From: RH-AL1 sp965249685
GTDB taxonomy: Bacteria; Pseudomonadota; Alphaproteobacteria; Rhizobiales; Beijerinckiaceae
Assembly: GCA_965249685.1 (NCBI GenBank)
Contig: CBDFMN010000003.1
Coordinates: 496,001 to 560,000 of the forward strand
DNA: 64,000 nt
Direction of reading: 5' to 3'
In this document: piece by piece, positions 1-8,962 of the stretch
Numbering within the stretch: the first letter of the stretch is position 1
Layout of the letters: the number at the start of each line of letters is the position of its first letter
Position numbers and translations under genes: made by a program
The notes under the pieces: model-generated
Database searches by the model: none
What the model saw: the letters and a program-made list of their open reading frames with translations, nothing else
Told to the model about the DNA's origin: nothing

Positions 1-1395
1 AGTCCCTTCGCGATCCGCGTCGCGCTCTTCACCAAGATGCTGAAGGGCGAGAAGGAGTCACTCAAGTCAGGCGAGTACCTCTTCAGGCAGCAGGCGAGCA
101 TCGACGAGGTGTTGGGCACTCTCGTTGCCGGCAAGCAGATCCTGCATGCGATCACGATCCCCGAGGGACTGACCAGCCAGCAGATCATGCAGCGCCTGCA
201 GGACAGCGACGTGCTCGTCGGCGACATGCGGGACGTGCCGAAGGAAGGTGCCATCCTGCCGGAGACCTACAAGGTCTCGCGCGGAACCGCCCGCAGCGAT
301 CTGCTCAACAAAATGAGGCAGGACCAGCGCCGCGTCATCGAGCAGATCTGGGCACGGCGCGCCCCGGACCTGCCGCTGCGATCGCCCTACGAGATGGTGA
401 CGCTCGCCTCTATCGTCGAGAAGGAAACGGGCAAGGCCGACGAGCGCTCGCGCGTCGCCGGCGTGTTCATCAACCGGCTGCGCAAGCGCATGCGGCTGCA
501 GTCCGATCCGACGATCGTCTACGGTCTCGTCGGCGGCCAGGGCACGCTCGGCCATTCCATCTCGCGTTCGGAGCTCGACAAGCCGACGCCCTACAACACC
601 TACACGATCGACGGTCTGCCGCCGGGGCCCATCGACAATCCCGGCCGCGCGGCGCTCGAGGCGGTCGCCAACCCCTCGCGCACCGGCGACCTCTACTTCG
701 TCGCCGACGGCACGGGCGGCCACGCCTTCGCCGAAACGGTCGACCAGCATGTCCGGAACGTCCAGCGCTGGCGGCAGATCGAGCGCGATGCCAAGGACAA
801 GAACGGCGTCGGCGACATCGACAAGGTGACTCCCTCCGTCACGCCGGGCGTGAGCGCCCCGCGTCCCAACCAGCGCAGCCAGGCCTCCGACCCGATCTTC
901 GGCGACTTGGCGACCGGATTCGACGCCACCTCCCGGTCGCGGCTGGCCTCCTTCGGCGATCCACTCAACGCGCAGGTCGCGTCCGTCGGCGATGCGTTCC
1001 CCTCGCCCACCAAGGCAGGCCCGACCAAGGCCGACGTCAAGGCCGGAGCGGGCGTCAAGGTCGCCAAGGTTCCGCGTGTCCCGACCTTGTCCATGAGACC
1101 TGGACTGGACGCCATAGGCCTCTCGATCCCCGGCGCGCGGCCCTCTGCCGTTGGCGTGCTGGACGGTCCGGTCAATTCGGTGAGCGACGATCCTGCTCCT
1201 TCCAATGGCACCGATGCCGTCCCTCAGGCCGGCGTGGCGGTCGCCCAGATGGCCATGGCCGGCACGCGCAGCCCGCCCGAGCACCCAAAAATCTTCGACG
1301 CGTCCGAGGGGACGGCCATGGACCCGTTGCGTGCCCGCGGCTACGACCTCAACTCTGCCAAGACGGTCCCGGACTTCAGCAAGCCCATTCCTTAG
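1..1395 (+). CDS. mltG: Endolytic murein transglycosylase MltG (YceG-like), 5' end missing
   Basis: The reading frame is open from the first base, so the N-terminus, including the expected membrane anchor, lies outside the window. The visible part carries the YceG core: the EKETG signature near visible residues 140-144, followed by VFINRLRKRMRLQSDPT, YGL, and the LPPGPIDNPG and GDLYFVADG motifs. This family cleaves nascent peptidoglycan glycan strands at the inner membrane and helps set chain length. After about visible residue 270 there is a tail of roughly 190 residues rich in Pro, Ala, Gly, Val and Ser that is not part of the conserved domain. yicC and gmk follow on the same strand, a common order in Hyphomicrobiales. 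The family call is firm; the role of the tail is unknown. Confidence 0.93.
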   Translation, partial: SPFAIRVALFTKMLKGEKESLKSGEYLFRQQASIDEVLGTLVAGKQILHAITIPEGLTSQQIMQRLQDSDVLVGDMRDVPKEGAILPETYKVSRGTARSDLLNKMRQDQRRVIEQIWARRAPDLPLRSPYEMVTLASIVEKETGKADERSRVAGVFINRLRKRMRLQSDPTIVYGLVGGQGTLGHSISRSELDKPTPYNTYTIDGLPPGPIDNPGRAALEAVANPSRTGDLYFVADGTGGHAFAETVDQHVRNVQRWRQIERDAKDKNGVGDIDKVTPSVTPGVSAPRPNQRSQASDPIFGDLATGFDATSRSRLASFGDPLNAQVASVGDAFPSPTKAGPTKADVKAGAGVKVAKVPRVPTLSMRPGLDAIGLSIPGARPSAVGVLDGPVNSVSDDPAPSNGTDAVPQAGVAVAQMAMAGTRSPPEHPKIFDASEGTAMDPLRARGYDLNSAKTVPDFSKPIP

Positions 1396-1432
1396 CGGCC
1401 GATGCCGGCGGGTCCGCTTGGAGGGGATTGCC

Positions 1433-2314
1433 ATGATCAACAGCATGACAGGCTTCGCCGCGGCGTCGGGCCAAACCGCGTCCGGCCGCTGGTCCTGGGA
1501 GATCAAGACGGTCAACGCCAAAGGGTTGGACCTGCGGCTGCGCCTGCCACCCGGCTTCGACGCCATCGAGGGCGAGGCCCGCAAGCTCGTCGGTGCGCGC
1601 CTCGTCCGCGGCGCATGCCACGCGACCCTGACGGTGTCCCGCGACGCGCTCCCCACCCCTGTGCACGTCAACCTCGAAGCCCTGTCCGCCTTGATCGGAG
1701 CGCTTCAGTCCCTCGCCCTGCCGCCGACGATCGGGCCGGCGTCGCTCGATGGCTTGCTCGGCATCCGCGGCGTGGTCGAGACGGGCGAGCCGGCGCAGGA
1801 CCGGGCCGCGGCGGAGGCGCTTCGCGCCGCCACGCTCGCCGGTTTGCGCGAGGCGCTCGGCGCCTTGGCCGCGACACGCGCGAGCGAGGGCGCGGCGCTG
1901 CTGACCGTGCTGAGCGAGCGCCTGGACAGCATCGGCCGGCTCGTCGCCCAGGCGGACCACGCGCCTCAGCGGCAGCCGGCCGCGATTGCTGAAAAGCTCC
2001 GCCTCACCATCGCCACCCTGGTGGAACGCTTCGCCCTCGATCCCGACCGCCTGCACCAGGAGGCCGTGCTGCTGGCGGCCAAGGCGGACGTGAGGGAGGA
2101 GCTCGACCGGCTCGTCGCCCATGTCGCGGCCGCGCGGGCACTGTTGCAGGGCGGTGCTGCGGTGGGGCGCCGGTTGGATTTCCTGGCCCAGGAGCTGGCA
2201 CGCGAGGCCAGCACCTATTGCGCCAAGGTGAACGACGCCGCCTTGACCGTCATCGGGCTTGAACTCCGCGTCGAGATCGAGCAGTTCCGGGAACAGGTTC
2301 AGAATATCGAGTGA
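1433..2314 (+). CDS. yicC: YicC/YloC family endoribonuclease
   Basis: A 293-residue protein beginning MINSMTGFA, the hallmark N-terminus of the YicC family. The C-terminal DUF1732 part is visible as KADVREELDRL, RRLDFLAQELAREA and a closing EQFREQVQNIE. Members in other bacteria act as endoribonucleases or adaptors in RNA turnover. The ATG at 1433 is chosen because GGAGGGG lies a few bases upstream and the family motif begins there; an in-frame extension back to 1205 would run into mltG and has no homology. The stop codon overlaps the GTG of gmk (GTGA), which suggests translational coupling. Confidence 0.93.
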   Translation: MINSMTGFAAASGQTASGRWSWEIKTVNAKGLDLRLRLPPGFDAIEGEARKLVGARLVRGACHATLTVSRDALPTPVHVNLEALSALIGALQSLALPPTIGPASLDGLLGIRGVVETGEPAQDRAAAEALRAATLAGLREALGALAATRASEGAALLTVLSERLDSIGRLVAQADHAPQRQPAAIAEKLRLTIATLVERFALDPDRLHQEAVLLAAKADVREELDRLVAHVAAARALLQGGAAVGRRLDFLAQELAREASTYCAKVNDAALTVIGLELRVEIEQFREQVQNIE

Positions 2315-3003
2315 GCGCCATGACAGCCGAGGATCAGCACCCGTCCATCGCAGAGGCGGCAGACGAGGGACAGGCTGAGGGGGTGCGGCGCGGCTTCATC
2401 CTCATCCTGTCCTCCCCCTCGGGGGCGGGCAAGACGACGCTGACGCGGATGCTGCTGCAGCGCAAGGACCTCGACCTGACGCTCTCGATCTCCGTGACCA
2501 CCCGCGCGCGCCGCAGCAGCGAGGTGGACGGCATCCACTACAATTTCATCCTCCACAAGCACTTCGATGCGCTGCGGGAGGCCGGCGACCTGCTCGAGTG
2601 GGCGGAGGTGCACGGTAACTTCTACGGCACGCCGCGCGACCCGGTCGACGCCATCCTCTCTCAGGGGCGCGACGTGCTGTTCGACATCGATTACCAGGGC
2701 ACGCAGCAGGTCAGGGCGAAAGGCGGGATGGACGTCGTTACCATCTTCATCCTGCCGCCCTCCATGAGCGAGTTGCAAGCGCGCCTCGAGCGCCGAGCGG
2801 AGGACCCTGCCGAGACGATCGCGCGGCGCCTCGCCAACGCGCGCAACGAGATCCGCCGCTGGACGCAATACGACTACGTGCTGGTCAACGACGACCTTCA
2901 GGACACGTTCGCCGACCTCCTCGCGATCATCCAGGCCGAGCGACGCAAGGCCTCGCGTTCGAAGGAGGCGATCGGCCGATTCGTGGACGATCTGCTGGCG
3001 TGA
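2311..3003 (+). CDS. gmk: Guanylate kinase
   Basis: A 230-residue guanylate kinase (ATP + GMP to ADP + GDP) in purine nucleotide metabolism. The P-loop SSPSGAGKTT lies near residues 31-40. It is followed by the GMP-binding stretch SVTTRARRSSEVDGIHY, the EWAEVHGNFYGTP motif and DIDYQGTQQV, all family signatures. The N-terminus is about 25 residues longer than the E. coli enzyme. The GTG at 2311 overlaps the yicC stop codon; the ATG at 2320 is an equally possible start. It is the last gene of the mltG-yicC-gmk run and converges on the next gene. Confidence 0.95.
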   Translation: MSAMTAEDQHPSIAEAADEGQAEGVRRGFILILSSPSGAGKTTLTRMLLQRKDLDLTLSISVTTRARRSSEVDGIHYNFILHKHFDALREAGDLLEWAEVHGNFYGTPRDPVDAILSQGRDVLFDIDYQGTQQVRAKGGMDVVTIFILPPSMSELQARLERRAEDPAETIARRLANARNEIRRWTQYDYVLVNDDLQDTFADLLAIIQAERRKASRSKEAIGRFVDDLLA

Positions 3004-3028
3004 GGTGCGGTTCGCGGCGCTGCGGTCT

Positions 3029-3898
3029 CTAAGCCTCGGCCCCGATGGTGTCGAGCCTTGCCATGGCCGCTTGCGGAAGTTCGAGATCGACGGACGCCAG
3101 GTTCTCCCGCAGGTGCCCGGTGGACGACGTGCCGGGGATCAGCAGGATGTTTGGCGCGCGTCGAAGGAGCCAGGCGAGGGCGACCTGCATCGGCGTCGCG
3201 CCGAGTTCGGAGGCGACCGCATCCAGCGTCGACGATTGCAGCGGCGTGAAGCCGCCGAGCGGGAAGAACGGGACGTAGGCGATGCCGGCCGCCGCAAGGT
3301 CGTCGATCAAGGCGTCGTCATGCCGTTGGGCAAGGTTGTAGAGGTTCTGCACGCAGGCGATGTCGGCGATGGCGCGCCCCTCGGCAACCTGATTCGGCGT
3401 CACGTTGCTGAGGCCGATCTGACGAACCAAGCCCTGCCGCTGGAGGTCCGCCAGAATGCCGAGCGGCGCCTCGATCGAGCCTTCGGCCGGACCCTGGGCA
3501 AACATGATCCGCAGGTTGACGACGTCGAGCCTTTCGAGGCCGAGATGGCGGAGGTTATCGTGCACCGCGTCCGTCAGTTCCCGTGCCGAAAAAGCCGGGT
3601 TCCAAGAGCCGTCCTCGCCGCGCTTCGCGCCAAGCTTGGTGACGATGACGAGGTCCTCGGCGTAGGGGTGCAGCGCCTCGTGGATCAGCTTGTTGGTGAT
3701 ATGCGGGCCATAAAAGTCGCTGGTGTCGATGTGATTGACGCCGGCCGCCACTGCGCCGCGCAGCACGGCGAGCGCGCCGTCATGGTCCTTCGGCGGCCCG
3801 AATACGTGCGGGCCTGCGAGCTGCATCGCACCGTAGCCAAGGCGCTTCACGGTTCGGTCGCCGAGCCGGTAGGTTCCGGCTTTACTGATGTCGATCAC
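3029..3898 (-). CDS. Aldo/keto reductase of the YdbC/PdxI (pyridoxal reductase) type
   Basis: A 289-residue aldo/keto reductase. RLGYGAMQLAGP at the N-terminus, HIDTSDFYGPHITN, VTKLGAKRGEDGSW, GLSNVTPNQVAEGR and PFFPLGGFTPLQSS closely resemble what I recall of E. coli YdbC, reported as the pyridoxal reductase PdxI. The active-site Asp, Tyr and Lys are visible. The usual catalytic His position reads DVVNLRI, so Asn replaces His, as in YdbC. The GTG at 3898 is chosen because GGGAGA precedes it by six bases; upstream in-frame sequence runs into the divergent LysR gene. The lysR gene across the 94-bp spacer probably regulates it. Substrate assignment rests on remembered similarity only. Confidence 0.85.
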   Translation of the reverse strand: MIDISKAGTYRLGDRTVKRLGYGAMQLAGPHVFGPPKDHDGALAVLRGAVAAGVNHIDTSDFYGPHITNKLIHEALHPYAEDLVIVTKLGAKRGEDGSWNPAFSARELTDAVHDNLRHLGLERLDVVNLRIMFAQGPAEGSIEAPLGILADLQRQGLVRQIGLSNVTPNQVAEGRAIADIACVQNLYNLAQRHDDALIDDLAAAGIAYVPFFPLGGFTPLQSSTLDAVASELGATPMQVALAWLLRRAPNILLIPGTSSTGHLRENLASVDLELPQAAMARLDTIGAEA

Positions 3899-3992
3899 GG
3901 AATGTCTCCCTGTTGTGTACCTTGCATGTAGACGACGGGGGGGCATGCGATAATAACCGGAAATCGGCACGGGCTGTGCGGAGCGGCGAACA

Positions 3993-4895
3993 ATGGCGGA
4001 AGACCTCACCGACTTGAATGCCTTCATGGCGGTGGCACGCGCGGGCGGCTTCCGTGACGGCGCGCGAGCGATCGGGAGCAGCCCGTCGGGGCTCAGCGAA
4101 GCCGTGCGTCGGCTTGAGGCGCGGCTGGGCGTGCGGCTGCTCCATCGCACGACGCGTAGCGTGATGCCCACGGAGGTCGGCGCCCGCCTCATCGAACGAC
4201 TCGGCCCGGCGCTTTCGGAACTCGAATCCGCGCTGGACGTGGTCAACGGGTTCCGCGATCGGCCGGCCGGCACGCTGCGGCTGAACGTGCCCGTCAGCGC
4301 GGCCCGGCTCGTCCTGCCGCAGATCGTCCCGCCTTTTCTCGCCGCCTATCCCGACATCAAGTTGGAGGTGATTGCCGACGACGACTTTGTCGACGTTCAT
4401 GCGGCCGGCTGCGACGCCGGCATCCGCTACGACGAGCGACTCGAGCAGGACATGATCGCGGTGCCGATCGGCGCTCGACGGCAGCGGTTTGCAACGGCAG
4501 CCTCACCCGCCTACCTCGACCGACACGGCCGCCTGGACCACCCGCGCGACCTGCTCAAGCACGCTTGCCTGCGCGGTCGCTTCCCGAGGGGTGCGGTGCC
4601 GCCATGGGAATTCGAACGTCTGGGGGAGATCGTGATCGTCGCTCCAGAAGGTCCCCTCCTGGTTCGCATCGGAGCCGCGACGGACCTTGCCATTGATGCC
4701 GCCATTGCCGGAACCGGCATCATCCAACTTTTCGAGGACTGGCTCAGGCCTCATCTCGACAGCGGCATCTTGGAGCCGGTGCTCGAAACCTGGTGGCAGA
4801 CCTTCTCCGGTCCCTTCCTCTACTATTCCGGCCGCCGCTACGTCCCCGCCCCACTCCGCGCCTTCGTGGACTTCATCGACGGCCGCCGCCGGTAA
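3993..4895 (+). CDS. LysR family transcriptional regulator
   Basis: A 300-residue LysR-type regulator. The N-terminal winged helix-turn-helix is visible: DLNAFMAVARAGGF, then SSPSGLSEAVRRLEARLGVRLLHRTTRSV (residues about 25-55). The substrate-binding half (residues about 90-300) includes GTLRLNVPVSAARLVLPQIVPPFLAAYP, typical of the subgroup that controls adjacent oxidoreductases. It is divergent from the PdxI-like reductase, and the 94-bp spacer contains a GCATG/CATGC inverted pair at about 3927-3949 that could be an operator. Co-regulation with the reductase is inferred from orientation only. Confidence 0.92.
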   Translation: MAEDLTDLNAFMAVARAGGFRDGARAIGSSPSGLSEAVRRLEARLGVRLLHRTTRSVMPTEVGARLIERLGPALSELESALDVVNGFRDRPAGTLRLNVPVSAARLVLPQIVPPFLAAYPDIKLEVIADDDFVDVHAAGCDAGIRYDERLEQDMIAVPIGARRQRFATAASPAYLDRHGRLDHPRDLLKHACLRGRFPRGAVPPWEFERLGEIVIVAPEGPLLVRIGAATDLAIDAAIAGTGIIQLFEDWLRPHLDSGILEPVLETWWQTFSGPFLYYSGRRYVPAPLRAFVDFIDGRRR

Positions 4896-5034
4896 GGGCC
4901 ACGCCGCCAATCCCATCCGATCTCATCCACTGCAGGTCACGACGTAGGAGCAGCAGCCTGGTCGGGCCGATCCAGGGATCACGCCTCAGACGGCCAACGA
5001 GCAGGTCATGGAAGACGTGCCGGGTTGGGGACAT

Positions 5035-5110
5035 TGGTGCCCAGGGGCGGATTCGAACCACCGACACTGCGATTTTCAGTCGCATGCTCTACCAACTGAG
5101 CTACCTGGGC
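5035..5110 (-). tRNA. tRNA-Phe (anticodon GAA)
   Basis: Read on the minus strand, a complete 76-base cloverleaf folds: a 7-bp acceptor stem (GCCCAGG/CCTGGGC), D arm GCTC-AGTTGGTA-GAGC, anticodon stem TGCGA/TCGCA around loop CTGAAAA (anticodon GAA), variable loop GTGTC, and T arm GGTGG-TTCGAAT-CCGCC. The 3' end ACCA is encoded. It lies between the LysR gene and ccrM, apparently as a single transcription unit. Confidence 0.97.
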
Positions 5111-5177
5111 GTCGCGCGTCGGACGCACCGCGAGCGCCCTTATAGAAGAGCCGGTTTCGGCTTGTCCAGAGCGCCGC

Positions 5178-6383
5178 CTATATTTTCGTGGGCGGCTGCG
5201 CGACGCCTTCGGCGACGTCCGAGTGCGCTCTGAAGCGGGCGCGGGCGGCGTCGATGGGTTCGAGGACGCCTGCCTCCAACCGGTGCCAGAACGTCCACCC
5301 GTTGCAGGCGGGCAGGCCTTGTACGAGAGCGCCGACCTTGTGGATCGAGCCGACGATCGCGCCCAGCGCAAGCGTGCCGTCGGCCTGCACCACGGCGCGA
5401 GATCTCCGTTGGATATCAAACAGCGTTTCGCCGACCTTGATCATACCCGCCTCGACCAGCGAGAGGAATGCCACGCGTGCCTCGGCACGCTTGCTTGGGC
5501 TCCCCTGCAGCACGTTCTCGTCCAGTGGACGCACGGCCGCGATGCGAGCCGAGGCGGCGGCGGCATAGCCGTGGTCGCGCTCCACGCCGATGTAGGAGCG
5601 GCGTAGCTGCTTGGCGACCGCGCCGGTCGTTCCGGAGCCGAAAAAAGGATCGAGTACGACGTCGCCGACCTGTGTCGCGCTCAAGAGCACGCGGCTGATC
5701 AGGGCCTCCGGCTTCTGCGTCGGGTGGACCTTGCGCCCGTGGGCGTCCTTCAGCCTTTCGCCACCGGTGCAGAGAGGGAAGAACCAATCCGAGCGCATCT
5801 GGCAATCCTCGTTGCCGGCCTTCAGCGCCTCATAGTTGAAGGTGTAGGCCTTCGCGTCGGCGCTCTTCGCCGCCCAGATCAGCGTCTCGTGCGCGTTGGT
5901 GAAGCGGCGGCCGCGAAAGTTTGGCATCGGATTAGCTTTGCGCCAAACGATGTCGTTGAGGATCCAGAAGCCCTGGTCCTGAAGCGTCGCGCCGACGCGA
6001 TAGATGTTGTGGTACGAGCCGATCACGAAGAGCGTGGCGTTCTTTTTCATCACGCGGCGGACGGCCTTGAGCCAGGCCGCGGTGAAGCCGTCATAGGCGG
6101 CGAAGCTCGAGAATTTGTCCCAATCGTCGTCGACCGCATCGACCAGGCTCTGGTCGGGACGCGCCAGCACGCTTTCGAGCTGCAGGTTGTAGGGCGGGTC
6201 GGCGAAGACGAGATCGACGCTTTCGGCCGGCAGCCGGTCGATCATCTCGACGCAATCGCCGACCAGGATCTGGTCGAGCGGCGTGGCGATCGTGGCGGGC
6301 ACCAGCCGCGCTCTCGAAGTCCCAGTACGCGAGACCTGAATCTGGGACTTCGAGCCGACGGCATCGGCTTGCGCGATACGCAT
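5178..6383 (-). CDS. ccrM: Cell-cycle DNA adenine methyltransferase, CcrM type (GANTC)
   Basis: A 401-residue beta-class N6-adenine DNA methyltransferase. Catalytic motif IV, DPPYNLQ, is at about residue 62 and the SAM motif, DPFFGSGTTG, at about residue 245; that order defines the beta class. HPTQKPEALISR, WFFPLCTGGERLKD and a C-terminal domain of about 85 residues (GMIKVGETLFDI...GSIHKVGA...NGWTFWH) match CcrM/RAMA-domain proteins. CcrM methylates GANTC after replication and times cell-cycle transcription in Alphaproteobacteria. The ATG at 6383 is used; an in-frame GTG lies at 6389. rnhB lies 109 bp upstream on the same strand, as in many relatives. No CtrA-type or GANTC site is evident in that gap. 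Confidence 0.95.
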   Translation of the reverse strand: MRIAQADAVGSKSQIQVSRTGTSRARLVPATIATPLDQILVGDCVEMIDRLPAESVDLVFADPPYNLQLESVLARPDQSLVDAVDDDWDKFSSFAAYDGFTAAWLKAVRRVMKKNATLFVIGSYHNIYRVGATLQDQGFWILNDIVWRKANPMPNFRGRRFTNAHETLIWAAKSADAKAYTFNYEALKAGNEDCQMRSDWFFPLCTGGERLKDAHGRKVHPTQKPEALISRVLLSATQVGDVVLDPFFGSGTTGAVAKQLRRSYIGVERDHGYAAAASARIAAVRPLDENVLQGSPSKRAEARVAFLSLVEAGMIKVGETLFDIQRRSRAVVQADGTLALGAIVGSIHKVGALVQGLPACNGWTFWHRLEAGVLEPIDAARARFRAHSDVAEGVAQPPTKI

Positions 6384-6492
6384 GAACACAACCCGGTACG
6401 CAACGAACCAACGACGCTGACATTGCTCGGGCGAGGTAAAGGCCGGGTTTAGGAGGTTGCGTATGCCGTGTGCCCTTTTTGGACAGATCGGG

Positions 6493-7179
6493 TCAAAAGC
6501 CCGGTTTGGCGACAGCGGCCGCGCCGTCTGTGCTCCTGAAAGGCGCGAAGCTCAGGCGGTGGTAGGGTGTCGGCCCATGCCGGACGATGGCGTCCAGGTG
6601 AGCGCGCGTGGCATAGCCGGCGTGGCGCGAGAAGCCGTAGGCGGGATAGAGCGGGCAGAGCCGGCGCATCATCCTGTCGCGCGTCACCTTCGCGACGATG
6701 GACGCGGCGGCGATGGATGCCGAGCGGGCGTCCCCCTTCACCAGCGTCTCGCCCTTGCAGGCGAGGCCCGGCGGCAGGTCGTTGCCATCGACGAGCACGC
6801 GGATCGGGGCGAGCGCCAAGCCACCCAGCGCTCGCCGCATGGCGAGGAACGTCGCCTGGCGGATGTTGAGCACGTCGATCTCGCTGGCGCTGGCAAAGGC
6901 GACGCCGATGCCGAGAGCGCGCGCGACGATCTCCTCGAACACGTCCTCGCGCGCGGCGGGACTCAGCAGCTTGGAATCGTTGAGGCCCATCGGGATGGAC
7001 CGGGGATCGAGGATGACGGCGGCGGCCGCAACGGGTCCCGCAAGGGGGCCGCGCCCCGCCTCGTCCATTCCGGCCACGGGCCAGATTTCCTGGCGCAGCA
7101 GCGCCCGCTCAAGGCGAAAGGTCGGCGCGCTCATATCCTGCCAGACCGGTGTAGGCCTTCGAGCCGGTGCCAGCCGCAA
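6493..7179 (-). CDS. rnhB: Ribonuclease HII
   Basis: A 228-residue type 2 RNase H that removes ribonucleotides and RNA primers from DNA. The catalytic region reads GMDEAGRGPLAGPV; further signatures are LNDSKLLSPAARE, VDGNDLPPG, GDARSASIAAASIVAKVTRD and GFSRHAGYAT. The TTG at 7179 is preferred because AGGAGG sits eight bases upstream; the alternative ATG at 7134 has an A/G-rich stretch too close to serve. The extra 15 residues of the TTG form carry no known motif. It is upstream of ccrM on the same strand and divergent from the small membrane protein gene. Confidence 0.95.
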   Translation of the reverse strand: MRLAPARRPTPVWQDMSAPTFRLERALLRQEIWPVAGMDEAGRGPLAGPVAAAAVILDPRSIPMGLNDSKLLSPAAREDVFEEIVARALGIGVAFASASEIDVLNIRQATFLAMRRALGGLALAPIRVLVDGNDLPPGLACKGETLVKGDARSASIAAASIVAKVTRDRMMRRLCPLYPAYGFSRHAGYATRAHLDAIVRHGPTPYHRLSFAPFRSTDGAAAVAKPGF

Positions 7180-7268
7180 ATCCTAAGCCTCCTGTGCGGC
7201 AGGCCTGTCTTTGCCAGTTGTGGTTTCGATGCTACGCCAGACGCCCGAAGTGTAGGAATGCGTATCAG

Positions 7269-7784
7269 ATGGATAACGAGAAGCTTGCCGCCGCCGGTGA
7301 CGCGGTTCCCATGCGCGCGCGGCCTTCCGCCGGTGCCGCTCCCGAGATAGTCGCTGCGCGCCCCAAGGTGCCTGCGGCGGCCGAGCGCGAGCGAACGGGC
7401 GTGTTCACGAGCCTCGTCAAGGAGGACAGCGACATCTCCGGCCTCGTCGCCTATTCCATCTACAAGCAAAACAAGCTCGATTGGCTTCAGGCCTTCGAGG
7501 CCGCGACCTGCCGCGCGCCGAACGAGAGCGAACTCGCCGCCTATATCATCGGCGAGAGCACGCCCCGCCGGCTTGCCACCTACCGTCACCTCGCCGAATC
7601 GACGTTGGCCGGCAAGGGACCGGACGTCGAAGGCGCAACGCCGACCCGCAATGGCGGGCCTCACGTCGCGGGGCAGGGCGCGAGCCTGCCGACACCGCGC
7701 TCGCTTGTTCTGTACGGCATCATCGCCGTTCTCTTCGTCGCCGTCTTTTGGTTTGCCGCGCATTACACCGTCGCTAGCCACTAG
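7269..7784 (+). CDS. Hypothetical protein with one C-terminal membrane segment
   Basis: A 171-residue protein of unknown function. The first half is Ala/Pro-rich. The middle (about residues 45-105) contains SLVKEDSDISGLVAYSIYKQNKLDWLQAF and ESELAAYIIGE, which look like an ordered conserved domain. One hydrophobic helix close to the C-terminus, LVLYGIIAVLFVAVFWFAA, would anchor it with the bulk on one face of the membrane. The ATG at 7269 follows TAGGAA; a longer open frame back to 7167 overlaps the rnhB start region and lacks coding character. Codon third positions are strongly G/C, supporting a real gene. I do not recognise a functional family. Confidence 0.8.
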   Translation: MDNEKLAAAGDAVPMRARPSAGAAPEIVAARPKVPAAAERERTGVFTSLVKEDSDISGLVAYSIYKQNKLDWLQAFEAATCRAPNESELAAYIIGESTPRRLATYRHLAESTLAGKGPDVEGATPTRNGGPHVAGQGASLPTPRSLVLYGIIAVLFVAVFWFAAHYTVASH

Positions 7785-7804
7785 ATCGAAGCTGCCGCCG
7801 ATCG

Positions 7805-8962
7805 CTACAGCAGGCTGAGCTGTTCGCCTATGCGCGCAGGTGGCACGAAGAGGTCCGTGCGTAACTTGGAGCGCGTCTTGGCGTAGCCGTTCTTGGCCAT
7901 CGCCATCTCGAAGCGCCGTCCGATCGTCCAGGCGTAGGGGCCTGTCCCGATCATCCGCTTGCCCCAGGCCGCATCGTAGACTTTGCCCTCCCGCGTCGAG
8001 CGCACCAGGGATAGGACGTGGGCGAGCTTGTCGGGGAAGTGCGCGAGGAGCCATTCGCTGAAGATCTCGCGGAGTTCGGAGGGCAGGCGCAGCATGACGT
8101 AGCCCGCCTCCCGCGCTCCCATCGCCGACGCCCGCGTGAGGATCGTCTCGATCTCGGCGTCGTTGATCGCGGGGATGACCGGCGCCACCATGACCGTCAC
8201 GGGCACGCCCGCCTTGGCCAATTGCTCGATGGCGTTGAGGCGACGCTCCGGCGCGCTGGCGCGCGGCTCCAACCGACGCGCGAGGCTCGCATCGAGCGTC
8301 GTGATCGACAACGCCACCTTGACGAGGCCCTTGGCCGCCATCGGCGCCAGCAAGTCGAGGTCGCGCAACACGAGCGCCGATTTGGTGACGATCCCAACCG
8401 GATGGTTCGTCCGCGCCAGCACTTCGAGGATTTGGCGCGTGACGCGCTCCGTTCGCTCGAGCGGCTGGTAAGGATCGGTGTTCGTCCCGATGGCGATCGT
8501 CTTAGGCTGGTAGTGCGCGGCCGCGAGCTCGCGCTCCAACAGGGCCGGCACCCCCATCTTGACGAACAGCTTCGTCTCGAAATCCAGACCGGGCGAAAGC
8601 CCCATATTGGCATGCGTCGGCCGCGCGAAGCAGTAGGAGCAGCCGTGCTCGCAGCCTCGATAGGGATTGATCGACCGGTCGAAGGAAATGTCCGGCGAAT
8701 CGTTCCGGGTGATGATCGTTCGCGGCCGTTCGCGCGTGACATGCGTCCTGAGCGTCGGCACCATCTCGAGGACGCCCCAGCCGTCATCCTCTTTGACGCG
8801 GCTGAGCGGTTCGTAGCGACCGCTCGCGTTCGACAGGGCGCCGCGCCCTTTATGGCGCTGAAGCGCAACACCCGGCAGGTTGGAGGCCGGTTGGAGATCG
8901 TGGGAACTGCACTCCGTTAGCGATGGAACAGGTGACGCTTTTCTGACAGACGAGCGCGACAC
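7805..8962 (-). CDS. PA0069 family radical SAM protein
   Basis: A 385-residue radical SAM protein of the SplB-like/PA0069 group. The cluster motif is CEHGCSYCF (Cx3Cx2C), preceded by SINPYRGCEHG and followed by FETKLFVK, AIGTNTDPYQPLER and LVTKSALVLRDLDLL-type strands. N-terminal RGALSNASGRYE is typical of the group, whose substrate is unknown. The GTG at 8962 is supported by AGGAGG eight bases upstream. Its position beside rnhB and ccrM is seen in many Hyphomicrobiales. The 166-bp spacer to the divergent gene at 9129 is AT-rich compared with its surroundings. Confidence 0.92.
   Translation of the reverse strand: MSRSSVRKASPVPSLTECSSHDLQPASNLPGVALQRHKGRGALSNASGRYEPLSRVKEDDGWGVLEMVPTLRTHVTRERPRTIITRNDSPDISFDRSINPYRGCEHGCSYCFARPTHANMGLSPGLDFETKLFVKMGVPALLERELAAAHYQPKTIAIGTNTDPYQPLERTERVTRQILEVLARTNHPVGIVTKSALVLRDLDLLAPMAAKGLVKVALSITTLDASLARRLEPRASAPERRLNAIEQLAKAGVPVTVMVAPVIPAINDAEIETILTRASAMGAREAGYVMLRLPSELREIFSEWLLAHFPDKLAHVLSLVRSTREGKVYDAAWGKRMIGTGPYAWTIGRRFEMAMAKNGYAKTRSKLRTDLFVPPARIGEQLSLL

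Noticed and set aside
6384..6492. CtrA or GANTC control site ahead of ccrM
   Set aside because: I looked for TTAA-N7-TTAA near-matches and GANTC in this spacer and found neither.
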